Shown here: piece by piece, positions 11,111 through 21,114 of the stretch | Position numbering within the stretch: the stretch's first letter is position 1 | Layout of the letters: each line of letters opens with the position of its first letter | Origin: Mimachlamys varia | Lineage: Eukaryota; Mollusca; Bivalvia; Pectinida; Pectinidae | Assembly: GCA_947623455.1 (NCBI GenBank) | Contig: OX392534.1 | Span: forward strand, 11,976,001-12,040,000 | Direction of reading: 5' to 3' | DNA length: 64,000 nucleotides | Program-made: the position numbers and the translations under genes | The notes under the pieces: generated by a model | What the model saw: the letters and a program-made list of their open reading frames with translations, nothing else | What the model was told of the DNA's origin: nothing | The model's database searches: none

Positions 11111-12640
11111 CATGATTTTTACTCCTTTAATGAATGACAAATTAACAGGCTGTGCGTGGTTTTCATTCACTTGTGGTGGTCTCGTGTCACTTATAACTAG
11201 CTTACAGTAATTTTACGTTAATTTTCAAAATGCATTTAGACCCGTTGGTTCACAACAAAATGAAATAATTGTAGTGACATTCTAGCTTCATTCCAAGCAT
11301 GACGTTGCACACATCTGAATATCATTATGTAATATGTCACCAAATGAAAACGTTGCTAGCATTTACATCACCTGTTGATCACTCCAAAAGTTAATTCCAC
11401 AGTTTGGAGATGTAGTTGAAATACAGGCTGTACACGTGTCATGATAAATCAACAAGCCCTCATTATATATCAATGACGTTTACTTATTTGTTTATTTTTA
11501 TTATTATTTGATTTTATCCTCTGCACACGAACTTTACCCACAATCTCTAGAAAAAAGACCATCATTTAAAACTCACCATCATTTTGTTCATTTTACTTAT
11601 TGATTTATCGGATTTTCGAATTGACAATTTTCAAGAAATCATTTCGATGATAATTATAATACACGAAATAACATGACGTCACAATCACGTTACCAGGAAA
11701 AAGTAGAACAGCATAGTCGTTATCGAAAGTGTGAAAAAGATTGATCAGCAAGTGTTTGGTGCCATGATGGCTTGTTACCAATGAAGAAACGTGTTGAATT
11801 ACAAATCGCCGTCACGATCTCAGAGTATCAGGCTTTAGGAGTTATGTGAGAAAATGTGATCATCCATAATTTGATTAGAACGTACCCGCGCCGGTGATGT
11901 TGGTAGAGTTCATTTACCTCGTACTCCACGTGTAACCAGGCGTATCATCTATTATACATGGTGTATTGTTAGCGTACGTCTTCAGTACCATCTGTGGACA
12001 AAGAATCGTCTAATTTAGAGGAGAAGTCTTGAAAAGGTACGAGAAAACATGGCACCGAAATGTGATACGTAGAGAATCGTGCATAAATATCAATGTAATA
12101 TGGACTTTGTTAAAACCAGTTCATTATTTTAATATGTCACGAGCTTTTAGGCTCGGGGCATATTAAATTATTCAACTCGTTAAATAAATTCCATATTACA
12201 TTGACACGAGCGTAAGATTATATTTATCACATAACTTATATTCATGAGAAATCACACCAAAAATATCTTTAGCTTTATACAAAAGGCAAATATCTACTTT
12301 GATGGTACGATTTTCACTAACGAGACAATCATATGACGACTTAAAGACGTAATTTGTCTATGACGTCACAATAGTGTTATTACTCATGTGTAATACCATA
12401 TTTATGACATGACCTATGACATGACTGAACGAGTCAGTTATGTTGATAAAAAATTCTGTAATAGGCATAAAGGTTAATACTTGACAAATTGGGAGACAAA
12501 GTCATAGCTCAAAATGTATTGATATTAACATTTGCAATGTGACGTTTTAATCGTTAGATATGGAAAGAATTTTTTGATTTACGATATTTTCTTACCGAAC
12601 GTCATACAATCTTAGTTAAGTTGACACATTATGTCAAAAA
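11111..12640. other. No gene recognised
   Basis: AT-rich sequence without a supported frame. A loose inverted repeat at about 12090-12210 (AATATGGACTTTGTTAAA against TTAAATAAATTCCATATTAC) suggests a small foldback element. Confidence 0.5.
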
Positions 12641-12644
12641 TGTA

Positions 12645-12731
12645 ACGTGCATGCGGTCACCCATCCAACTACTGACCGCGCACCGTTGCTTAACTATCTT
12701 GAGCGGGTCCCCGGAGTATACCGCATGGTTG
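12645..12731 (-). pseudogene. 5S-rRNA-like fragment
   Basis: Read on the minus strand, the segment contains AGTTAAGCAACG followed by GTCAGTAGTTGGATGGGTGA and CCGCATGC. These correspond to the 5S rRNA internal control region (box A, intermediate element and box C). The 5' third is diverged and the 3' end does not continue the 5S sequence, so this is a 5S pseudogene or the head of a 5S-derived SINE. Confidence 0.65.
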
Positions 12732-12759
12732 AAAAAGCTAGCTTGCCAGTTAGGTAGTA

Positions 12760-13641
12760 GTCCCCTTCGTATACCTAGCTGGACATTAGTGTTAAGACAC
12801 GTTCTAATAAAAAATACCACAGATGTCGTTTTATTGCATACGTTTGATTTTGCAAAGTATATAACACATAAAAACAAGTCATTATCGGTTGTATGAATGT
12901 GGCGTTTATTGTTATGCCTTCCGTGTCGGGATATGAATATGTATGGTAGTAAGTAACCAAAACACGTGTTATAAATAACACTTTGTAGAAATCATATTTT
13001 TCTCGGAAGTGTTACCTTCTCTGTGTTATTTGTATTGACAGTGCGACATTTAACACATACGTTTAATTCATTTTACACGTTGTTACAGTAAAAATAGTGT
13101 CTAAACACTCGTCTAGGTGTTTGTCACGATATATCTTTAGTTTTATTGCTGATATTTTGACGTCTCAGGCCAAAATTCTGGCTTGGTGTCCATCTTATTG
13201 CGTGACCCCATTCTCAGTAACTGGACCCAAGCGAATTGGGGAACACACAATGGCGCCCACGGCTAGATAGACTTGGCAACTGGAGACTGTACAGTGCAAC
13301 CGGAAAGAGTATATCAATCTGTAAACACTGTCGCGGATATGGGTCACATACATAGGCAATGAACCGGAAGTGACGAGGGCGGAAGTAATGTGAATGTGAT
13401 CGATGTAACGGGAGGCCATATCCGGTGTAGTAAAGCTATTCCACCAACAGTACGAGTATACAATCAGTCATGGGAGTATAAAATAAAACACAACCTCCTT
13501 AAATGACATATATTTAAGATTGCTCAGCTTTTTCACAGAATTTCCAACTAAGCAGAAATATTTGTATACGCACAGCTGTATATTGATAGATGATGTACAT
13601 GAACTATATTGAATGAATATGTGGCATTTTTGTCTTAAACC
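12760..13641. other. No confident gene
   Basis: A 74-codon minus-strand frame at 13195-13419 starts with ATG (MASRYIDHIHITSALVTSGS) in locally CpG-richer DNA. It has no recognisable domain or clear splice sites. The remainder is AT-rich non-coding sequence. Confidence 0.4.
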
Positions 13642-13645
13642 TTAA

Positions 13646-14019
13646 AGGCCCGATATACGTAACTTTCTGCAAAACTTGAAGCGAAAATCATGCCTAATGA
13701 CTTATTATATTTATAGATGTAGTTAAGATTAAGTGATATTAGCAATATTCAAGATGTATTCTTACGCGGTTACCAGTACAGCAGCAGTTGAAACACGATA
13801 TTTGTAAACGCACGTCCATCTTCTAACTTCGGTTTGTTGTTGAAGTGGGCCCCACCTGAGTTATTTCAAAGTCTTTTGATTTTTCTGTCAAGAGTTTCTT
13901 GCTAGTTACCGCCCAGGTTTACTTCGTTTTAGGCTTATTTTTGCTCGGTTATCGACTTGATTTTTTTCAGAATTTTTCAGAATCCCGAAAAATTCCCTGA
14001 AGATACGCATTTTTGGCCT
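13646..14019 (+). mobile_element. TTAA-flanked MITE, family A, copy 1
   Basis: Element of about 375 bp with terminal inverted repeats AGGCCCGATATACGTA and its complement at the far end (CGCATTTTTGGCCT), flanked on both sides by TTAA (13642-13645 and 14020-14023). TTAA target duplications are typical of piggyBac and Kolobok superfamilies. No transposase frame, so non-autonomous. Confidence 0.88.
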
Positions 14020-14247
14020 TTAACGTTTACAAAGTTTAAACAAATTGCTTAAATTCAGTTGTCATCTTATACATTGTACATCGAAACATGTACATGTATA
14101 TGGTATATACATGTTTTATGGTGTAAAGAGAAAATTAACTTCCAATTTAAATGAATTGTGACGATTGCTAGATAAAACATATATATTATAATTTTATTTT
14201 GAAATGTAGTAATTTTTACTGATTTAAAAAAAAAAGTGTTTCATTAA

Positions 14248-14634
14248 AGGCCCAATATACGTAGCTTCATGAAATTTTTCGTGATTCTGAACAATTCTGA
14301 AAAAAAAATCCAGTTGATAACCATGCAAAAATAAGCCTAAAACGAAGTAAACCTGAGCGGTAACTAACAAGAAACTCTTGACGAAAAACATCCAAAGAAT
14401 TGAAAATAATTCAGGTGGGGCCCACTTTAACAACAAGCCGAGGTAAGAAGACTGTTCAAAATGAGCGCGTGTTTACAAATACCAAGTGTTAACTGCTACT
14501 GTACCGGTAATCGCGAAAGAATTCATCTTGAATATTGCTGATATCAGTTAAACTGAACGAAATCTATAAATATAAAAAGTTATAAGGCTTGACTTTCGCT
14601 TAAAGTTTTGCCGAAAGTTACGCATATTGGGCCT
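14248..14634 (-). mobile_element. TTAA-flanked MITE, family A, copy 2 (inverted)
   Basis: Same family in reverse orientation, with TTAA at 14244-14247 and 14635-14638 and ends AGGCCCAATATACGTAGC and CGCATATTGGGCCT. Together with copy 1 it makes a large inverted repeat of about 375-bp arms with roughly 230 bp between. Confidence 0.9.
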
Positions 14635-14639
14635 TTAAA

Positions 14640-16430
14640 GACGACGAAATCTAGGATCTTATCTCTTCCTTCGGAACTACGGTCTCCTTCCATTTATTGA
14701 CCTTGACAATGACACACTTTTGGTTTTCAGCTGAGCATGTAACCTAGTTAGGAAGGCTTTGGGACCAGTAAGGGGTGTTCTGCCGATGGCCTTTAACAGT
14801 ATACTTACAGCCTGGTAGCGTTTTGAAGTCGGCATCGTTTCGCACTATCGCAAAGAGGCTTGCACGAATGCATTGCAGCCTCTCAAATACACGCACTCAA
14901 CACATAACCTTTCATCGCTTACATCGGAAGTAAAATCACTTCAGATGTTAATAGGACGTAACGAAAAATTAAACAATACCAAAATAAACCTTTAATTTTG
15001 CATTTTAACGTGGAAATAGAGTTAATATTATCAATTGTGGACTGTGCACACTACTACATGTATAATGTAACAAGCGAAATTAAACGTCCTCATGTTTAAC
15101 TTGTAAATGGAAGGTATGCCGGGAGAGGTAAACAAAATCTATATATTTTGTAAATATATCAGAAGCGCAAACGAGCACAGGAAAATTCAATACTCTGTGA
15201 AGCTGATATGCGATTTTTTTTGTTCTAGATCTGGTGACGCCGCTTTTCTATACCACTTCGTATCAGAAAGGATGGGTGCTATATTATATCATAATAAGAG
15301 AAGGAAATTATCGTGTTTCATTTTATTTTATTTTTTTTTTAAATATTCGTACTCGAACTTAAAGTGTCCATTTGCGTTAGCCCACTGGCCGTCCATAAAT
15401 TAAGACATCGAGTTTCATTTGTTATATTGAAATTCGTTTGTGACTGCTTAATTGCCACATGTATATTGGAAGTTTAACATATTGCAACACGAGTATATTT
15501 TAACAGGAAGGTATGAATTGATGAACGTGCTGTACTCGTTATGACAACATAGTTTGGTCCTATCCCTTTCAGTGATTGTACATGACGAGAGGAATAACTG
15601 AAAAATATGGTACTCCAAGTCAAAGACGAAGCGTGCCCGTCTCCCAAAAAGACTGGAAACTGATGATAGTGATAGAGGGGAACATCAATAACTTTCGTCT
15701 GAATGAGTCACGGCGTTACCGCACTCGAAATTTCATGTTGAACCTGGTACTCGATTACATCACGAGACTTAACACCCCGGTACAGTCCAAACCCCCGGGC
15801 TGCTTGTCTGTCTTACAAGATTTCATTTCAGATGAGCTAACAAGTATTTACCATTCCACTCAATTCATTCCGAGGGCTATATGGATATTATCCACATTAA
15901 GTCTCCCAAATTGAATAGAGCTAAGCTAATATTTTATTTGTATTCCGATTCCGTATCGAATCGCCGTCACTAACCCTTTCATTACCGGGGTATGAGATGC
16001 GATATTTCCCTGTCCTAACCATAGACACATCACTCAACCGATATTTATATTAGGTAAGACGAGAAAAGCATAGAAGCGGCGGTATTTATGACAACTTATT
16101 ATGTCACGTGACTTGCATACGAGGCAATAGGTATTCAAATGATATAGCCGTATGAAGACGTTTAATATTGTGTACATTTGAAATGCACCAGGCTGCAAGC
16201 AGTTAATCACCAACATAACAATTCATTAAAGATAATTGTATAGGTTTTATTGGCGGGAAACTCATTTAGGAAGCCAGTAACTGACAAAGTAAAGATAGTC
16301 TTTATCCTAAGCTCCGGACAATCATTCTTTAAGCCACTTAATAAGTGCAGGGACTCATCTATATACTTGTTTTCGTTATTGATATTGGCGTTACTTTCGC
16401 TTTATTATGATATATAAATTAATTTTACAT
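14640..16430. other. No confident gene
   Basis: Contains a 112-codon plus-strand frame ending at 15914; from its ATG at 15582 it reads MTRGITEKYGTPSQRRSVPV. Codon use looks fairly coding-like but no domain or good splice pair is visible. The sequence around 14690-14910 is GC-richer without a supported frame. Confidence 0.35.
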
Positions 16431-16432
16431 AC

Positions 16433-16797
16433 CCGTCATTATAAACCATGCTTGTTTCTTTTTTAAATCATCATTCTTCAGTATTTCTTCGTATAAAAAA
16501 TACTGACTGTTATTTGGACCAGTGTTGGTTTTACCAAACATTTTGTCCCTCCTTTCAGAGGAAACCGGGATAAAGTCTAAAATTGATCTGGTATGTACTG
16601 TACAATGTATCAACCCTTGGGATCTCTAACTTCTCCTCTTCTTTGTAGTGACACGTGACACTTAGCTGATCCTTGCGACGACACATAAACTCTCCTAGTA
16701 CCTCAGTGCAGCCCTTTAGGTCGTCTATATGAGCTCTCTGATTCTCTTCAGATTTCTCAGGGCTCGTATCGTTGGCTATTTTTTTAAGTGACTTGAC
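16433..16797 (-). pseudogene. Exon-like region broken by a frameshift
   Basis: Two coding-like frames lie end to end on the minus strand. The first (16797 down to about 16620) follows an acceptor-like TCATCTAAACAG and reads VKSLKKIANDTSPEKSEENQ onward to EEEKLEIPR. The second (about 16605-16433) reads SILDFIPVSSERRDKMFGK to KKKQAWFIMTG and ends at a strong donor (ACGG then GTATGT). They differ by one frame, and only about 27 bp separate them, too short for a normal intron. A one-base indel in a single exon explains this, by decay or sequencing error. Strongly charged, no domain recognised. Confidence 0.45.
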
Positions 16798-17283
16798 CTG
16801 TTTAGATGACACGGCCTCGTTTGTGTGTTATATTGGCTATTTATATCGGCAAAGGGACCCATCATCATCCAACGATCATCGTATGACCTTTCAGATGCAG
16901 AGATGACGCAAAACATTTTACAAATACTCTACGGACATTAGGATCCATGATTGTATTTTTTCTGTTCATAAAAACCATAAGAATACATGATATCAACTGC
17001 GTAGATAGTCTTGTACCTGTTGTACTGTGCAGAAGGAGGCAATATAACTTACCGGGGTTTGAAATTTAGGCTGAATATTGCATGTTTTAGGGGGCTTGTT
17101 GAACATTAAATCTAATGCTTAATACACAGAGAAGTGAATTGGAAGTGATAATGATACAGAAATAGCTCAACCCAAATATAGACAGTTCACCACAATACTG
17201 TGCAACTGTGTTTTCTTCTCGGCAAAGTCTGAATAAAAAGAGAAAAAGACTACCACGTCTACGATATCGTTAGTGTATATTAA

Positions 17284-17473
17284 AGGTCCAATATACGTAA
17301 CTTAGGAAATTTTTCTTGATTCTAAACAAAATCTGAAAAAAACTCCAGTTGATAACCATGCAAAAATAAGCCTAAAACGAAGTAAACCTGAGCGGTAACT
17401 AACAAGAAACTCTTGACAGAAAAATCCGAAGAATTGAAAATAATTCAGGTTGGGCCCACTTCAACAACAAGAA
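17284..17473 (-). mobile_element. Family A MITE, truncated copy 3
   Basis: Begins with AGGTCCAATATACGTAACTT after a TTAA and follows the family through AACTCCAGTTGATAACCATG to GGGCCCACTTCAACAACAAG, then stops matching about halfway along. Same orientation as copy 2. Confidence 0.85.
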
Positions 17474-17844
17474 TACCATCAGCATCAGTGACGTCTTTTC
17501 CATGTGTCTTGTGTTGGGAATACTTTCGAGACGTCACACCCTGAAGTGACGGTTATCAACTAATTTGTTCCAAACTTTTATATTCTTAATTTAAGAAAAA
17601 AAAAAAAACTTGGACCTTTTCGTTAGTCGTCTCCGTCGAAGGAGTGATTAAAAGGTTCGAATAACAGATAAGAACGTGACAGGAACAACAGAACAAAGTG
17701 GATTTGGGATTCGACAAATCAATATACATAAAGAACATTTGGTCTGCTGATTAGGTTGGCTAATTACAAAAAGAAACAAAAGAGGAAAAACTTGAAAATG
17801 CATAGCTTTTTATCGTGTATTTAATGTGCATGTCTCTGAGGTTT

Positions 17845-18450
17845 ACAAGTATATTCTGTATCTTTGTGATATGAATATGGACGCTTTTGAGTATGCTCAT
17901 TAGTGTGTTTACTTGTTGTGATTGACAATGATACTCGGTTCTCATTTTGAGAACTTGATATTTACATGGATGTGACAAAGATTTACATGGCGGGTGTCGT
18001 CGATGAAGCAAAAGACGCTTACTCTTCCGGAACACCTGGGCCCGTATTTATGAAACTGTTCTCATGCTCAAGCATGGATTCTGTGCTCAAGCCAGCTTTT
18101 TTGAAGCTCTCCTTAATCATGTCGAAGAGTCAAAAAGTCAATATAAATGTTGAAAACAGTTTTTGGCTTCATGTCTCTTCAATTTGTTTTTCCAAAACTT
18201 TGACAAAGTAGATTTTCTAAATAATTATTAGCCAGAACAAGAAATAAGGCTTGAGCTCGAAATCCATGCTTGAGAATGAGAACTGTTTCATGAATACGGG
18301 CCCAGGTCTTATTCTCTTGTACTTTTTAACGAGAGTCTCCATGTATATTTTTCCTTTGTTCATATTTTGCCCCTGGTTTAATCGATTTGAGTTTGGATTA
18401 TGATTTTGTTAACGCTTCGGTATTCTCTTATATATTTCCATCAGTATGGA
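17845..18450 (+). mobile_element. RT-element 3' tail (copy 4), interrupted
   Basis: Family tail beginning near TTCTGTATCTTTGTGATATG, with GATTTACATGGCGGGTGTCG at about 17980. It is split at CACCTGG by a nested palindromic element and resumes with TCTTATTCTCTTGTAC at about 18307. Confidence 0.8.
18035..18306. mobile_element. Nested 272-bp palindromic MITE
   Basis: Inverted repeat whose left end CCTGGGCCCGTATTTATGAA pairs with TTCATGAATACGGGCCCAGG at the right end; arms run on through AACTGTTCTCA and an AAGCATGGATT block. Other copies of the host repeat lack it, so the insertion is clear and later than the host. Confidence 0.88.
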
Positions 18451-19074
18451 AAAATGTAGAAAACATCTTTCTTCCGACTGGGTTCTCTTTACTTTATACT
18501 AAGAACACTACAATGTACATACACGGAATTACGTCTCGTGTACTATACTACGCTGTATATATACGAGTCTGACCCACTTGTCGTGGTGCCCAGATCTAGA
18601 CAAGTTGTAGGTCGAATTGTTATTACTCGAGTTGTTCCTGATTATGTGGGTAAGTTTAGGTAGGGTATGTACTAGAAGGTCCCGGGGGACGGGTCTCTCT
18701 ACATGATCTTCCGTGATTGTATGTGCTAACGGCTGGGACGGAGCCCGAGTTAATCTGATTTAATTTCCTCGGGGACAGATTCCTAGAGTAGTCTCCCTTT
18801 GTTATTTCTCACTTACACAACCTATTCCTTTAACAGACCCTGTTTTCAAAGAAAATAATCGCATGCGTACATTTTGTGAAATCCTCCCCGGTATGGCGCT
18901 ACTATCTGTAAAAGATGGTGACGATTCACACAGACTAATATAGATATTAATATAAAATTGATGATGGATTTTCCCTACACGAGGTCGGTAATAATGATGG
19001 ATATCGGACGTAACCCCTAACACTCGTATGTAACTCAGCATCTCCATTGTCTCGTTTCACCTTTCCTCCTCGTC
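18451..19074. other. No confident gene
   Basis: A minus-strand frame at 18802-19047 (MEMLSYIRVLGVTSDIHHYY) begins just after the stop of the exon-like frame at 19075 and may be chance or relic. No domain or clear splice pair is visible. Confidence 0.35.
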
Positions 19075-19198
19075 TCATTTTTCATCTACCGTATTGATCT
19101 GGCTCCCGTTGTAAAAGAATCTAAGTGCAAGTTCGTCTCGGCGTCGATCCACAGGGTTTCCGATAGCCCCGTCTGTCTTTGTAGGAAACGGACTGCAT
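19075..19198 (-). CDS. Putative terminal exon, unknown protein
   Basis: Minus-strand exon candidate with a pyrimidine-rich acceptor (TTTTTATTTTATTAAG before 19198) and 40 codons to a TGA at 19075. The peptide includes KTDGAIGNPVDRRRDELALR followed by FFYNGSQINT and looks coding rather than random. A GTAGAT that could be a donor lies just inside the end. It lies downstream of the exon-like frame at 19618-19899 on the same strand, but the phases of the two do not join directly, so an intervening exon would be needed. No domain recognised. Confidence 0.4.
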
Positions 19199-19617
19199 CT
19201 TAATAAAATAAAAAGGACAATAGATATTGCCGAACAAGGTGTCTAAATTGCTTCGTTTCACTGGCAGCTTTAACGTTGCAGCCTATGCCAATAATTGGAG
19301 AGGTACAGTGTGGATATTGCTTTTCTTTAAGAGATTACACTAACATACAAATATGTTTGTCGTAACTATGCAGTCTCGACCCCGCATGATTAATCATGGA
19401 TCAGCGTTTCTAGTCAACGTGAAAGTAAACTGAAGCCGCACAGTTAGTTTCATTTACACCAATAGGTCGTTTCGCTATTTTCCTATATTGTATTTCGATA
19501 AATTGATGTGCCCAGGATACAGTGTGACGGGAGTACGGCGGTGCGGTGTCTCAGACTCTGATATTGATCTCAGACAAATAATCACCCCTCCCCTATATCA
19601 TACCAACGCTGATACAA

Positions 19618-19899
19618 TCAACCCGCTACTTTGTCCACTTGAAACTCGAATCCATCACAAGTTCTCACCACCAGCGAAAGTTGAGAGGATTTTTTTATCT
19701 GTCTTTTCTTTCCGAAAATTGTCTTACCGTAATTGTCGGTTGTGTATGCATACACCGATATAACGGACGGAGTTCGGCGTAAAAAGGACACGGCTGTTTT
19801 TGTGTAATCGATGGGCACCGCTTTCAGGTGATCTAAAGTATCGCCCACGTTCGGCTCTTCTCCCGCCTCATAGACATACCAGTGCGTATCGACCCGAAG
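19618..19899 (-). CDS. Putative exon, unknown protein
   Basis: Starting at 19899 after an acceptor-like TGATGTTCAGTAG, the minus strand reads LRVDTHWYVYEAGEEPNVGD, then TLDHLKAVPIDYTKTAVSFL and SVISVYAYTTDNYG. At that point (19728) there is a consensus donor, GTAAGA. Without splicing the frame continues for 36 more codons to a TGA at 19618. The aromatic and beta-rich composition resembles an extracellular or ligand-binding domain, but I do not recognise the family. Likely real exon: 19728-19899, 172 bp, phase 0 to 1. Confidence 0.45.
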   Translation of the reverse strand, partial: LRVDTHWYVYEAGEEPNVGDTLDHLKAVPIDYTKTAVSFLRRTPSVISVYAYTTDNYGKTIFGKKRQIKKSSQLSLVVRTCDGFEFQVDKVAG

Positions 19900-20555
19900 C
19901 TACTGAACATCAATACACAGAACAGTCAAAAGATGCAGCAAAGACGAAAGTCGAAATATAGTTGCAATGTGTTCGGAAAGTACTATAAGATAAACTTTCA
20001 AATACGCGTAGGTTTGTATGACGGTTCATTTAATAGCCAGATCAATGCAAAACTGCAACAGTAAAGCCGCACACAACATCGATTTAAAATTTTTAAAACT
20101 TATAAATCACACCCATAGTAATATAATAACAGGCCACGTTAAATATTAAGGTTCATGATTTTTTTATTCTCATAATTTCAAATCAGTACAAAAGTGTTTG
20201 AATAAAATGTGAAATCGGTTGCATCAACTCGTAGTGCCCCGAACAGGTTTTTACTTTTAGATGAAAGCGGAGTACTTGGATAAAATCCTACTCTTAAATC
20301 CTTAAAAAAGTAAACACAACATGTACTTGCTACAAAATATTCATAACAGTTGCAAAGTTGAAAAGACACCAGCTTTTGTTTATCATAACAACGCGATTCA
20401 TTGCTTTTTAGTCACAGTAGGCATAATCCGATACGTTTTAGACATATTTAACAATAAAAGTGACGATAAAGAAACAACTACAGCAAAATATTTGATCATA
20501 ATACATATATAACAAATACACATCAAGGCAAATGTCTAGTCATAGCGAAGACAAA
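19900..20555. other. No gene recognised
   Basis: AT-rich sequence. The exon upstream of 19899 expected for the minus-strand gene model could not be identified here. Confidence 0.5.
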
Positions 20556-20559
20556 TGTA

Positions 20560-21110
20560 AGGGCAAAGACATAAGTCGCATCAACAATCAAAACAAGCTA
20601 TGGCAAAGACAAAACTCAAGTCAAATACAAAAAGTCTAAGGCAAACACAAAACTCAAGTCAAAGTAAAACCACAAGCTACGGAAAAGACATCAAGTCGAA
20701 ACAAAAGCAAAATTCACAACAACGATGAAAAAATACAGTTACACCAAAATTCAGCAACATTAGAAATACAGCAACACCAAAACTACAAGAACCAAAAATA
20801 CAGCAATACCAAAAATGCAAGAACCAAATATACAGCAACACCGAGAAAACAGCAGCCAAAAATACAGCAATACCAAAAATACAGCAACATCACAAATTCA
20901 GCCACACCACAAACACAGCAACAACAAAAATATCGCAATACGGAAAATACAGCAAAATAAAAAATACAGCATTACCAAAAATACAGCACAACGTAAAAAA
21001 TACAGCAACACCACACATACATGTATAGCAACACCACAAATAAAGCTACACAAAAATAAAGCAACGCAAAAATACAGCAACATCAAAAGCTACAATACGT
21101 GTGGCCACAG
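20560..21110. repeat. Degenerate ACAG-rich minisatellite
   Basis: Dozens of diverged units close to AAAATACAGCAACACC, about 16-18 bp long, strongest at 20745-21090. The preceding 150 bp carry a looser CAAAGACAAAAC-type repeat. The plus strand stays open for about 100 codons, giving a low-complexity peptide of Q, K, N, T and S (for instance QKYSNTKNTA). This is the translation of the repeat, not evidence of a gene. Confidence 0.88.
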
Positions 21111-21114
21111 CAAA

